A model generated the notes under the pieces. That model made no database searches. It was not told the origin of the DNA and saw only the letters and a list, made by a program, of their open reading frames with translations. The position numbers and the translations under genes were made by a program. From Anisakis pegreffii (Eukaryota; Nematoda; Chromadorea; Rhabditida; Anisakidae), in NCBI GenBank assembly GCA_035041965.1, contig JAPYMA010002772.1, positions 124,001 to 188,000 of the forward strand: 64,000 nt of DNA. The letters run 5' to 3'. Shown in pieces: positions 49,801-62,894 of the stretch. How positions within the stretch are numbered: position 1 is the first letter of the stretch; the number at the start of each line of letters is the position of its first letter.

Positions 49801-52800
49801 TTGAAAAAGGCTCTCACAACGATATGAATTTGCAAACATGCTGTTTACCTCAATGTTCTCGTTTCGTCGAATTTGGATGCTTGATAAGTTTCACATACTA
49901 GCAATAAAGCTCGTACCGTAAATAGAAAACAATTTGAATGCAGCATTTAACTTATATTGTGGATGACCAAATGCGCAAAATATCGAAGAGTTAAGAGTTT
50001 AAGTCTCGATTGGGACTGCGTAGCGATTGAATATTTTAGACCCATCTCAATAACTCATCTTTTCAAGTTTCGAGGTTTTTTCAAATGATGTTGTATCACT
50101 TAAAGAGTCATTTCGCCTCTTTACTGTAATGCATATCAATCAGCTCGAAAGTAAGCTGGAACGATACGTGACTACACCCTAAAAGATTCTTTCGCACGCA
50201 GTGATTTTTTGCGCTTAGTTGAAGTGCACTTACGAGATGTTTGCGTCAGCTATTTACAGCTGCAATTAGATGAATCTTAGCAAATGATTCACTGTGATAA
50301 CGATGGCTGCTTTTTTCGAGTGAATGAAAGCAACGATTTAATCCCTTCACAGCACATTCATTTGCACTTAGAATATGACGTTTTTATCTGCCAACATCCC
50401 TTATTCGATCCTTACCAAGTGCTTATCTTTCATCGATGTTTTGGTAAGATGAATATTCTTCAAGTGAGTGATTTTCATCCAAGAACTTAATCGTATAAAT
50501 TTGTTGAGAATTCCAATCAGTAATCGTTTAGTGCAATGGTTCTCATGGGGGGGGGGTGGGAATTGCCTATTTTGGGTAATCTAGAGGTAATGGAAGGGGA
50601 CGAGAAATTAGTACTTCGTGCAGTTGTTATGTTATGATAGAATGTCATTGTGACGGTGTTTTTTAACTTGGGTAAACTCTTCATTCTCCTATTTTCTGGG
50701 TATCATTAGCTCATCCGAGCCTAACAGGGTTTTCATTTGTTTTAACAGGATTTTCATTCTTTTCCTTGCTGTTGCAATCGCTCTTATACCATTTATCACC
50801 AGAATTGTTCTCTTCTGCTAATTTCTCATTCATTTCGCTCAACAATTAAAGTCAGATTCTCATTCTATCGAGTACACTCCATAATTGATCGCTTGACTGT
50901 TGAATGTTGTTCAGCAATAATACTCGATTGTTGTATTGTTGATTTCGGCTGTCAACACTCGTCAACGTGTTCAGTAAATAAATACTAGATGAGAAACTGA
51001 TTCGAACTGTGCAGTGAAATGAGACGAAGTGAATGAGAAAAGTCATCAATAGAACAATATTCGCATAAAATAGCCATGAGAGTGAATACAACACGTTTGA
51101 AAAGAATGAGAATCCATCTGAATCAATTTGAAGTGAGCGTGTCATAGGACAATATCTTTTCATGCATTTCCGTTTGTTCCTGACGTTATATGTAGAAATA
51201 TTAAGTTCTTGTATGAGGGGTGGGGGGACGGCTTGCCAGGTCATCAAAAGGGGCAATGGATCGCCCGAACGTGAGAACCATTGGTTTATTGTATTCACAG
51301 TAATCGCTGGCTTCAATGGTATAACTTCTGAAGAATGGTTTCTCAACCGAGAGTGCTCGCACCATCACGTAGTGCGACATCTAAAAAACAACAATTCGAG
51401 AATTTTTGCTCGAGAATATGATACTCGAAAATGTGCAAATGTTATGATACTGATTTAGATCGATCCCTATCAGACTCATAAAATTGCACACCCCTTTTCC
51501 TCAAAACTGAGCGGCGTCATTGTGGCGCCAATATGAAAATTGTCAATTCTTTGAAGTTTATGTTATGAGGGAATATAGTTCTTAGAAGCGAGGTTTTTGT
51601 TCAGTAGTGTATATGATTTTCAGCAGATTCAGGTTACTCTTTCCAAAAATTTTCCGAACTATCCTGCGCCCATACGTCAAAACTGATTTTACCGTTGACC
51701 TGAACAAGTCAATTTCAGAATTTTCGGTGCCTGATGAAGCATATTGCTGCTATTCAGGCGAAAATAAGTTGCCTGAAACCATCGGTAGTCAGCAGACACT
51801 CATGTAACATTCACAATCGTCAGCCAATATATAGCGCAAAACAATCAAGCAAAGAAGCTTACTTGGGAGCTTACTTGATCATGCACCACTTCGAATTATG
51901 CTGCTGCATTCGCATATTAAGAATCACTTTCACTTTAGTGACCATAACGAAAGACATTTGACATCATCATTCGTTTAAGGATAACCCATCGCACTTATTG
52001 GCATAATAATTGTCTTTGCAAGCCATCGCTCACATTCCTAACAATGCATAACATCTTTTGATACACAATGTTCAGAGCTCCATATCTGAATACCGGCAAA
52101 TGCTTGAAGATGTACTAACATTAAATAAAACTCATCTTCTAATGTCTTTTTGCAGATTGATCGATTTATTCCAATGATGAGGTTACGCCGTTCGACGAGA
52201 CCGAAACCTTCAAAGCAGAAAAAATCCGAATCGGTTTTCGATTTGGGATCACTGCAGCGCGCTCTTAGAAACAATTCTACACGCAATAATGGGTCAGTGA
52301 GTTCAAGATGCCAACTTCTGGAAGTCTCTGAACTTTACATTCTTTTGCAGTGCAATTCTTTGTTGTGATAATAAAAAGCGCTTCGTCAACAGTGACGGCA
52401 ATTTTGCGAGACTACTTGAACCAGTCGTATTTGAAGAAAAATTTGCGTGTCATGAAAGTTTGAATGATTAACGAATTGGCCACGAAACAGTTTGAGTGTA
52501 GTTATTGATGGTGTATTCGCACTTCCCTCTTTCCAAAACTCGCCTCTCCTCTCCATTTCTCTCCAAACAATCCAAACGTAATTCCCATTTATCGGCCTAC
52601 TCAGCATAACTACTCCATCAAGTTTAAAAGGCCAATAGAAAATAACACTTTTTCGATTCTCGTCATTGCCAGCGCGTAGCTATAGATCAACTCAGTGTGT
52701 GCTGTTGAGCGTATGCTTTTATGGCCATTGATTTGAATAGCGATTCTTTTTACTGAAGTTTACCAAAAAAAACATGATCTAATTTATATTCATTCGAATC

Positions 52801-55800
52801 AAGTGACAAGTATGGACCAGTGCTCAGTGATAAAATGATATCCTAATCATGTTGCAGAATCAGTGGATGGCAACGAGGCAGTATGTTTTCCAGGAAGCAA
52901 ACAAAATCATCAAGAGATGAATCGGCACAAACGGATAGGTAGGTTCTGAATTCATGCAACCGAAATCATCCTACCTACTTGTGATAAGTTTAGAACGAGG
53001 CGATGTTCATACCAATGCATATTTGCCAATAACCAATCACAGAGAAGAGTAATCGTGTCTAGTTGCTATGAAACAAATTGTTTAATCGATCACATCACAC
53101 ATTCACGTCGTGATGATGATTTGGGCACAGAAAATCGAGATATTCGCAAGAATATTACGTTCAGTTTGATTTTCATCTATAACGATCAGCCACACAGCAT
53201 AGTTGTTTCATTTAAGACTGCCTTGACAGTCAATACAAACAGGAAACGAAGATACTTTGTTTTATAACTAGATGTAAAATTCTCGTTCTTTGGGCATATG
53301 GCGAATGATAGGGATTGGAAACTTTTGGGGGACATTTTGGGGCGAAAAGGTTACATTTCATTTAACATTCGCATTCGAATGATGCAGTGTTTGCGATATT
53401 CTCGTCAATTTATCGACACTGCTCTGTTCAACTTTTGCCGAAAATTTATTTGAAATTTAGTTCAGATTCATTTCAAGCTATTTAGAGATTGGCATACTCC
53501 GTCGAAAGTTCTTTAGATGCTCAATTCCGGTCAGGTAAATTCATCAGTAGTTCCTAGAAGTGCTGCAATCATAATATGGATAACAATTCGAAGACGTCTT
53601 CTGCACGCTCCATTCGATGCCAACTCATTTGAATGATTACGTCTCAGAGGCTTGTTCATCACTGAGCGAGTGCAGCAGTTAAATTGTCTCTTGCTGCAAA
53701 TATCATTATGTGCTCTCTTACAAGCTTCAGGTCTTAGTTAGCAATGCCTTCGTTCACTCTAAAACCGCTTATAGTTGTTGTCGCATTGTCACCGAATTTA
53801 TTCGCTGCTTACTTCTGTTCTTACCATTGTTCTTATTATTGCCCCTCAGATTGCAGCATTATTCCTTTCGATCCTCACTGCTATTCTATCTTTGGTTATT
53901 TATCACTCATCACTGCAGTCACCAATAAAATGAGTAGTACTTTGGATAACAGTAATGTTACCAGTGGCAATTCTGATTATAATCACAATAGTAGCAATAC
54001 TGATAACAATAACAACGCACCCTCTGCTCACAGCAGTCATCGTTTTACTGTCACTAAACATCATCGCAGAGGCGCATTCAGGTAATCTGTTCTATTCGTT
54101 CATAACCTAACTTTCATAATCCCTCCATTTTGACACTTGGATAGACAACTGCCTTATGCCATTCCTCTTTGACTGTAGATGAAATTCAGTTGTAAGCAAT
54201 ACGCAAGAAAGTGACTCTCCGCGCTGAGTGAACTGATACGTGAAAAAGCGGAATAATATTGGGGATGCACTTGTTCTGAACGCTGTTCGGAGACATTGAA
54301 TTCTGATGCTCCACTTATCGAATCGATTTCTTCGTAAATATATTTCGAGGAACACTTCCAAAACTTCACAGGATGTTTATACATAGTCTCGGCCTTGGAC
54401 TGAGCCTACACATCTCTCTTTGCTCAGAGCCTGCACCTCGTATACTCACTTTTACTCGTACAAGTGAGTGCTAAAATTGCAGTCTCATTTGGAGTTTTTA
54501 CGAAGAATCAATTTGTTACTAAACGTTTGGAAGTTCGACATTATGCCGAACTCTCGCTTTACGTCACAAATGCTTTATTGGCTTTTCCATTCAATCGAAT
54601 CTTATTAAATTAGAAATGAATGAGGCTCTTTTTTTTGCTTCTAAATACTACATTACGTATAAAAAGCTAGACTGTTTTGCAACATCCAATTCCATCAACG
54701 AATTTACTAGTTCATCCTGGGTTAGCTCAATCGATTCAGTGAGCTATCAGAAAGCGCTCTTTTTATTAAAGTGGCAATCGTAACACAAGCACTCGTGTGC
54801 CTTGCATGAACTTGCTATAAATAGTAATTTGTTCGAATCGTTCAGCTTGAAAATTTCCAATTTGTGCGAGTTATTCCAAATGTATGACATCGAGTATTAA
54901 CAGTCAATTTCCAGCAGATTTTTAAAAGAGAATGATTTCTGGTGACTTCGTCATTGTGATCTTCTTCCGAGAAGTTTCCGTAATTCACTTTCGAACTATG
55001 TTTATAACATAAGACCATTGATTTATTACTCTGCTGTCATTCGCTTACTCAGAGCCGAATTCATGATTCAGAATAATCTTCAAATTTGACTTCAGTCAGT
55101 AAATAGCACTTCAGCAATTTGACGTTTCAAGTTTTCTAATAAGGGGAAAAGATGCAAATGAAATTATTGAATGCTTTATTCGAATGTTTCTATGCGTACG
55201 AATATAAATAAGTATATGATCAGTAGTACTAAAGTTGGGTCGGTGTGAAAGAGTCTGATATGCTTGTATTTATCAAAATTAACTTTGGATAGCCACCGAG
55301 GTCCAAAGTCCAATGCCGCTGGACGAACCCGAAAAAGACCTGTTTTTTGATGGTTATCGTAAATAGTGGCCCCAAACTCCGAAGTCTACTGACTGCCTCT
55401 CCGAAATCGGAAATGACTGATCGGTCGGTGGCCTCGAAAAAACAAACTTGGATGGAAATGAGCCAAAACGGGCCGACGCTTGAAATTTGCCTCCTCGGTG
55501 ATCACCGAAAAAATGTTTTAGTTCTCAGTTGCAAGCAATACCATTCACAGAAGGAGTTCATCTCCCTCATTAAAATGTTGTGAACGAACCACGCACAATT
55601 CTCCTGAGCGAAACGACGAAATAACTTCGCTTCCGTAGTTTGGTAAATCCGCATCAATATCAGTTGCAGCTAGCTGAGTACGGCTGTTGACTTTCGTTAT
55701 TCTAAGCACTCTTATCCATCCATCTCATGACGTAAGAGGTAATGCTATTCGAGTCAAGAGAGTAATGTTGCTTATGGCATGTGCAGTGACTTGGAAGTAA

Positions 55801-56208
55801 ACATATTTTGAAGCTATCAACAGATACAAGTTCACCCAAATTATTTCATAACCATTGAAGCGTCAGAAATCGGAAGCTGGTTTTTTCTCATTGATATGCG
55901 TTTTCCGTTCGAGATATAGATAAATATTCGGATAAGTGTTTTCTTCGAACGATTATCAGTTTTGATGATTATACGTCTCTAGTTTCATATTGCAATTGCA
56001 CCACACATCCGAATGATCTGGCAACAGAGGGCAAGTATTAGATGAGTTGATCCACTTTAAAGGCTACTGAACAAGGGATAACAATAGCAACCGATTATGT
56101 TCTGCTTCAGTTGTGTCGGAATCACATTTGTTTTCTTGATTGTCCACTCAGCCGAAAATAGTCGCATGTGATCAATTCGTCTTCTTTATAGCAACTCGAA
56201 TGACATTC

Positions 56209-56291
<83 letters not shown>

Positions 56292-56905
56292 AAGTTTTAT
56301 TTCGTGAATGAGATATAGCTTGCGATGAAGATGCTGAGCATGCACTCTTATTTTGATGTGCATTCATCAGTTCGTGATGTTTGTTTACTGTTCTTTCCAC
56401 AAATCTCCGAGATGCAGGCGTTACACCCACATCATTCATCTCAAACATCCAGCCCCACATATTTTCACTTTACTGGCCTTTATCACTGAGTAATAAACCA
56501 GTGGATTTTTTCGGTCACATAGCTGCTTCGCTCCATTCACCACACTTTGTCACGATTATTTCCAAGCATGAAGATCGAAATTGAATATCATTAGCTTGAG
56601 TATCCTCAATGAAATTAGTCACGAAATTGACACGGTGTTTGTAATCTTGCTTTCAGGTCACATTGTCGTCCCACTCAAACAACACCATCGCAAGGTGTTG
56701 TTATACCGGTTGCAGCCAAAGGCCGAATCGTGCATGTTGTCGGCGTCTTTCAAACCCCGCCAAGTACGTCAAATTCGTCTGACGAAAGTGCTAATTCAGG
56801 TCATTTCTTTTCTTCTCTTTAGAATGGATATGGAAACGCTCCATGTTTCACCCTCCCAGTGAATATTATCACGAAAAATATTCTTTGTACTGCACATCCG
56901 GGTAA
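43822..56905 (+). CDS. Tentative orphan gene built from phase-compatible exons
   Basis: Candidate exons: 43822-43869 (MSIMGQQNRRFTDNFR, followed by GTAAGT), 52156-52292 (IDRFIPMMRLRRSTRPKPSK ... LGSLQRALRNN), 52858-52938 (WQRGSMFSRKQTKSSRDE), 56657-56763 (QGVVIPVAAKGRIVHVVGVF) and 56823-56905 (FHPPSEYYHEKYSLYCTSG, then stop). Each has AG and GT borders, and phases 0, 2, 2 and 1 match throughout, giving about 150 residues. The product is basic and Ser-rich at first, with no domain I recognise. Phase agreement across five exons is suggestive, but the exons are short, the introns very long, and there is no homology support. Exons of two genes may be mixed. Confidence 0.3.
47183..47806 (+). mobile_element. 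hAT-type MITE copy A, right end missing
   Basis: Begins CAGTGGTTCTCGCGTTCGGG and is homologous to the reverse complement of 50534-51283 over about 600 bases, including ATGACCTGGCA, CTATGACACGCTCACTTCAAA and GCAAGGAAAAGAATG. Similarity stops near 47806 before the second terminal repeat. The 8 bases before it are GTTTAGAT. Confidence 0.8.
50526..51291 (-). mobile_element. hAT-type MITE copy B, complete, with 8 bp duplication
   Basis: The element spans 50534-51283 (750 bp) with CAATGGTTCTCA ends in inverted orientation. Flanks are GTTTAGTG (50526-50533) and GTTTATTG (51284-51291), an 8 bp duplication with one mismatch. A long minus-strand frame (51346-50852) falls in it but has no transposase motif. 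Copy A lies in inverted orientation 3 kb away. Confidence 0.85.
53930..54081 (+). CDS. Candidate alternative first exon of the orphan gene
   Basis: Starts MSSTLDNSNVTSGNSDYNHN, an Asn/Ser-rich leader, and ends SHRFTVTKHHRRGAF plus a split AG before GTAATC. An acceptor-like CACTGCAG ends 11 bases upstream of the ATG, as for a trans-spliced start. The split codon is the same phase as the 52938 donor, so both could join to 56657. RFTV resembles the RFx[V/I] docking motif recognised by SPAK/OSR1 kinases, but a four-residue match is weak. Confidence 0.35.
55290..55580 (+). other. GC-richer block of unknown nature
   Basis: This stretch stands out from AT-rich flanks and contains CCACCGAGGTCC, GTCGGTGGCCTCG and CCTCGGTGATCACCG, short self-complementary pieces. 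A 78-codon frame spans it (55347-55583). It may be an old repeat or an exon; neither is demonstrated. Confidence 0.25.
56212..56289. repeat. (TA)n microsatellite, about 39 units
   Basis: Uninterrupted alternating TA. Minus-strand open frames with poly(YI) runs through here are artefacts of this repeat. Confidence 0.98.
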
Positions 56906-59900
56906 TGCATCACTCTAGTGGCATTCAACCGGCACTTGCTGTTCGCTACTCGGATCAAACGTGACGCGAATATAATGTTTAATGAATGAATGAAAACAAG
57001 AGAGAAAACCATCACAATGCGATGGATGAATAAGAAATGAGCATAACGAAACAGATATTCTCTGTGTGATTTTTCCTGACTGATTTAATGCAGTCTGTAT
57101 AACTGTGATCAGTGTTGTATGAATATTATAATTTCATTGATATTGTTTGATTGATACAAGACGAGTTCGAATGAACTTAACTTATGAATTTCGTTGAACG
57201 CAACTGTTATGAACATCTGCATTGATTAAGCACAACACAAAACAAGGAACGTTTGTTCTGAGCATTGATTGATGCTTCACGATTCCACTTCAAAGACGAA
57301 TCAAAATTTCATTCTCTTGTAAACTTCTCACGTTTGCAAGCGTGCTCATTCATAAGTTCTCTTGTCACGCCGTTTCATTCCTTAGTTCCTCTCCATACGT
57401 TTCCTCACGCTTATTCGTTTCTACAACTCCTGCTGGGAATTCCATCTCGCAATCAACGCCGTGATTGTTTGAAAAAAAATTCATATTCTTTTCGATTTAT
57501 CTGTCTTTCAATTTTTGCTTTTTAAAGTTGCGACTTTTGTGCATGAGCACATTCATGGGACCTTTTATAGAGGTTGTTATTTTTTCCGACAACCGCTCTC
57601 GAGAAGTAGATCAGAACGTTTCAGTCAACTCTGAATACACATTTATTAAAAGAAAAAGGAATGCATGATGTTATTTGAAAAAATAGCTGTTTAAACTCAC
57701 CATCAAGTATCGCTTCGTTGAGAGCATAAATTTGCAAATTCTCTTTGCAATACACGACATTTAAGGTAAGAGTTCGGCACAACACCTCTCAAAAAGGGGC
57801 ATATTATGAACCAGACCGTCGTTGTTATCCGTGTTTCTTTTCGGTACCTTCTCTTAAATGTATTTTTTAAGAATTCAGGAAAACACTTTTGGTGTGCGAT
57901 GTTTAACAACTAATTTGGTTTGAATGTTTGATTGAAGTTTTTGTTGTGAAAATGGTTGAAAATTACTGCAAATTGCTGGTCAATTTTATTCGCATCTTCG
58001 ACTGTTATGTGTTGAAAATAGAAAATTGCTTGTCATTATGTAGCGGTGTATTGGAGAGTTCTTTGCCGGATGAGTATTAGTTGAAGAGTTGACACCGATA
58101 CTGCGTTATACATTCAAAGTGCTCTTTTCTTCTGAGTTTAGTGAATCGTTCAAACAACTTCGTTTTGCTTGGTTGAGTCTCGTAGATGGATAATTTTGTG
58201 CGAATACCATTAGTGAGCATTAGTCAATCGACTACTACATGCTTACCTTCAATAAAAATGTGTTGGCTTGATAAAAGCAAGTTTCATCTGAACAACAATA
58301 TACTGTATGCTTATCATTCACTCCGTTGGACATCGTTCTCAAAAAGCACATCGAATTAAAACTTTTCACGAACTACTTCGTTCCAAATCATATTTGAGAG
58401 TCATTCGTGATATATTTGTTGTGAAAACCAAAATTTTGATGCATTTTTCCACAGTTGTGATTTACTTTATGAGTTTTCATCCGTTCCGCTGTTCCACTGT
58501 AGGCCACTCTTCTTCTGCGTCAACGTTCACATTGTTCAGCCCCTCCTATAATGATTTGAATACCGCATTAAAGTTTGTGTCTGGAATACCGCAAAAAATA
58601 TTTCGACTGTAATCGAAAGTTGATTTCTGTGATGCTCTTTTCTTATGTCATTTCTTGCTGGTAGAATGCAAACGTTTCAGATGGAATGCTTTCAACAACG
58701 TAAACAACACTCTGTTCTTCTTAAATGCTGCGCCATAATTTTGAAATTCGATACTCTTGAATGTTCTAAAGATGATGTTTTTTGAAATACATACAAAAGC
58801 TTCTTTAATTTTCATATTTATCAAACAGCACATATTTCGCTCATTTATGCGGGAAGCTGAATGTTGAATACGCTCATTTCATCTCCATTTCTCTGATTCC
58901 AAACTATTTGTTATGGCTCGAAATGTTTCATTACTGTCATTCATAAGCAGTATTCAATCTTGACTGCAAATAATTTCTAAACTGCTAATGAATCAATTTG
59001 ATTTCTGTATTGATAAAAAAAGTTCTACTCCGTAACTCGATACTTCATGATAGCATTTATTATAGATGCACTCGTTTAGTTCCTTGCACTGCAACCGAAA
59101 ACGAAAAGAGCTGAGGTGCGATAGTTGCTCTTGTATATTGTATCATTTCTATCGCAGAACATGTTTTCCAGCGAAAAGAGAGTTTCCTTAACCAACTCCG
59201 TTCGATCGCAGTCCCTCTTCTCATCAGCATCAACCCCATTCGGAATACCTCATCGATTGCGAAACTACTACATGAATTGCTTATCCAAAATCGATGTTGC
59301 AATTCGTTGCGATTTATTCAGCTGCGTTCATTCATTATCTTACAAACAAATGACTTAAAATTGATAAGGCCTTTTCAATGTGCATTATTTCCACCCGAAT
59401 AAACAAAGAACAAGTTTTTTTGAATTCTGAAGTTACGTTCTAATTGAAAAGATGTGTCGATGGAACCCAAAAACAAATAAAAATTGACCTAATTAACTCT
59501 TCATCTAACTCAAATGAAATTCTTGCCTGCAGCTTATCTATTAACATAACCTAATCCTTTAAATCCATTCATCAGTTTGAAGCTTATCCGAAGAATGAAG
59601 ATAATCGCAAAATTCCTGCTCCGACCACAATCATTTCAGTGACCATTCCTGCATCAGACATTTCCAGAACATATTCTTGTTTGTGCGAAGATGTATGAAC
59701 GCGACCTCTCATATTTCGTAAGAATGTGATCGTCGATCGCTCTGAGGGATCGTTTCAAATTTCACTTTTACGAATTTTGTCCGTATCGAATGGCTGTACG
59801 CCATATAAGTCAACTCTGCTTTCATTTCTTCGAAATTTCCGCTGCAAACTTCTTACGAATTCATTCCTCATTTTCCATGGTTCTTTGTTGTGAGCAACCC

Positions 59901-61590
59901 AAAATTTTCTTAATTTTCCACTTCTTCAAATCAATTCCTTCATTCTTCGTGTGGTGCTTTCACCATCTTAACACAACTTTAAGGTTTTATTTCCTTTCTT
60001 AATATCCATACCAAAAGTTGTTCTGTAATCCAGCTTTCACAACTCAATCATTTGTTCTACATCAAATATTTCTATTCAAATTTGATGCGAAAGTGATGAG
60101 CACATCATGCTTTCACACCGATTTCTTCAAAATTGTGTCGCAGCGATGTCTGAAAATGCCCAGATTTGACATGTTCGGTTGTTATTTAAGGAAAGGTTGC
60201 CATCAATCGAGCAATGTGTTATGTGCAGTAACCTAATAATCCCATTCCTTCCAATAAGCATGAGGGACTTCGTTTGCCTGAACGATTTTCGATGTTGCCT
60301 TTCGAGCTGTTCGTGTGAATAGCTTTAATTTGCGTATAGAACGTTATGCAGGAGATGTTGACGAACACCATTTATTATAATGTGCGAACCAAGAAGTAAT
60401 TCAACTGAATACACATGGCCTCAATTAATATCTCAAGTCTGTTACCCGTCAATCATTTTGTTAACCTTTTTATTGTAACTTATGCGATCATCACAAGATG
60501 TTGATCGCATTTCTTGCTGGTGGTGATTTGAGTTGTGAAACATTGCAGTTAGCAACTGTCTGAGCTTTCATTATGCGCTGGATTTTTTAAATGTTGCAAC
60601 TCGTTGAATTTTCTGTTTTTGTTGATATCGGAATGAACGAAAGATAACTTGTTATGTTATGACTTGTTATGTAACGCAAGAAGACGGCGTCTGTTCGCAA
60701 GGAAAGGGCATCGGAGATGTGGTTATTATTCTTTAGAGTTATGATGGTTGTTCCACATTGAGTGTTGTTTAGCGTAGTCACGCGAACAACCCCTTCAGAG
60801 AAGCATTCTGGGTAGATCTTATTCAAATAATTCCTGACAAATGATGCCCTAAGGAATTCAACTTGATAACGGAATGAAGTATGTCACTAGCCTTAAGATC
60901 GTCATAATAAGCTTGCTGTTATCAGCACTTGTGCCTTCATCAAACTCTAAAGCATTGACAATAATATTCGCAAATTGCAGAGTTACGAGACTGAAGAAGT
61001 GGCGAGTTTAAGAATTCAGATCTTTGATAGGTGATAGAAATTGTATACTGGTCACATCACTGATCATATTTCTTTAGTGGTTCGTGTTCATTGATTAAAG
61101 GAATGTTCTTTGAATATCCTTTACCTGTGTCCATGTCAATACCATCTGTTTATTGTTTACCTTCTCAACGGCACTCCAAAATCGTGCAGGGGAATTTCAG
61201 TTTCAGAAAACACCCTCTTGACTAAAAGTAGAATTGGAATTGTATACACTAGCAATCGTGTACAGGTGCAGTCGTCTTTCGTCCTTGTGTGACCTATTCA
61301 CTACAAAATTCGCCGAGGATTATGATGGATCATTTATCTGAGATAAAGAGGGCCTTCATTTATGACTTCCAGCTCCACGACCATGGATAGATTACATCTA
61401 CTCGGTGATTGTTAAGCTTGAGGCAGTAAAACCCATGTGTTTTCAAGATTGCAGAGGAGTACACTGCGAAAAACTCAAGTGTTTAGGTATGCTGACGAAT
61501 TGGCGTTCTAATAAAATAGATGCTCACTGAAGACAAGAGACGCTTAAGTAGAAACTGATACTTGACGAGGAGCAATAAAAACATTGAGTG
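56906..61590. other. Long stretch without a supported gene
   Basis: Short open frames only. A plus-strand frame after an ATCAG acceptor-like site near 59576 reads FEAYPKNEDNRKIPAPTTII and could be a terminal exon, but no partner exon was found. Confidence 0.4.
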
Positions 61591-61600
61591 ATTTTCAGTT
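61585..61600 (+). promoter_or_regulatory. Possible trans-splice acceptor of the calmodulin-like gene
   Basis: GAGTGATTTTCAG ends at 61598, 74 bases before the ATG at 61673. A second AG (TTGCAG) follows at 61604. Confidence 0.4.
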
Positions 61601-61672
61601 GCAGTAGGTAGTTCTTCAATACGGCCAGCAATATCGTGTACCGCAATAGGAGCAAGCAGCGATTCGAAAGTG

Positions 61673-62894
61673 ATGCATCGACAGTACACGAACTCTTCGA
61701 ATACAACTGATCAGGATGAATTCACACCTGAAGAATTACAGGAATTCGCACAAGCTTTCAAGGTATACTCTTAGTAACAGTTTGAAAGATTCTCATCCTT
61801 CCCACCAACTCTCTAACCTCAACCTCCATCTATGGAATATTTTTCTGGAGGAAGTTGAACACTTCACCGTTTTGAGTACTAAAATGCTCAAAAAAAAAAC
61901 GATCGCTAAGATTTATCCGTTGATTGGTTGTGAATCGATTTCTTGGTGGCGCATTGTTGAAGAGTACTTCTTATTGTTTGCGAACTGAAATGAAAATTGT
62001 TCGCTTCAGATGTTTGATAAAGATGGGAATGGAACGATGAACATAAAAGAATTAGGTGTTGCGATGAGGACATTAGGCTTGAACCCAACCGAAGAGGAAT
62101 TACTCAATATGGTCAATGAATACGATGTTGACGGAAACGGCAAAATTGACTTCTTTGAGTTTTGCAAAATGATGAAAGAAATGAATAAGGAAACCGATCA
62201 AGAGTTGATAAGGCTCGCCTTCAAGTAAGCCGTTTCCCTCTAGTTAGCATGTACCGTTCTCTCGACACGCCGATGTTCTGAAAGTGCAATTTCAATCAAT
62301 CACAGCTCTGAGCCACATTTTAGATTCAGCCCGAACTTTTACCCATAGTGGTTGAATTTAATCGAAGTGAAATACGTTATCGTAAATCACTTCAATTACG
62401 CTCTCCTCAAGCTGCTATGCGTCTGCCCTTCGTCCTAGTTAAATAATTCGGCTAAGATTCCGCTGATGGTGTTCGAAACGAAGAAAAATACGTTTGAAGC
62501 ATCCCTTTCAGAGTTTTCGATAAGGATGGTAATGGCTACATAACTGCTCAAGAATTCAAGCATTTCATGACAACGATGGGTGAAAAATTCAGTGAAGAAG
62601 AAGTGGACGAGATTATAAAGGAAGTCGACAAGGACGGAGATGAGCAGGTACCTCCACAAAACCTAACATTTACAGTTCTGACCCTACTTTGCATAAACTC
62701 CATAATCTCAATGCATATTTTTACAGCTGGTAGCTTGTCTTGCAGTCGCAAGCAATTGAACGATGAATGTCTCGTTTTCATTGCAGATAAACTATGAAGA
62801 ATTCGTGCAAATGATCGCACCAATCGTACACGACGGCAATAAAGACGATCCGTTTGCAGAACCACCGAAAGAACATGCTAGCAGGAAGAACTGA
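61673..62894 (+). CDS. Calmodulin-like EF-hand protein (CAL family)
   Basis: Calcium sensor with two EF-hand pairs. Exons 61673-61762, 62010-62224, 62512-62647 and 62787-62894 agree in phase and give 182 residues, longer than calmodulin (149) through a 24-residue N-terminal extension ([16 protein letters not shown]) and an 18-residue tail ending [18 protein letters not shown] loops: [12 protein letters not shown] (33-44), [12 protein letters not shown] (69-80), [12 protein letters not shown] (105-116) and DKDGDEQINYEE (141-152). The first three are canonical. In the fourth, loop position 6, normally Gly, is Glu146, although the acidic ligands remain. The EF3-EF4 linker ([18 protein letters not shown]) is typical of the family. 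Which C. elegans cal gene it matches cannot be decided here. Confidence 0.95.

Noticed and set aside
50852..51346. 164-codon minus-strand frame
   Set aside because: It lies mostly inside MITE copy B and shows no transposase motif; the homologous stretch in copy A is not kept open, so it is unlikely to be a gene.
56122..56460. Minus-strand frame with a long alternating Tyr-Ile run
   Set aside because: It is the translation of the (TA)n microsatellite.
59576..59700. Possible terminal exon FEAYPKNEDNRKIP
   Set aside because: The phase does not fit the 56763 or 56810 donors and no other partner exon was seen.
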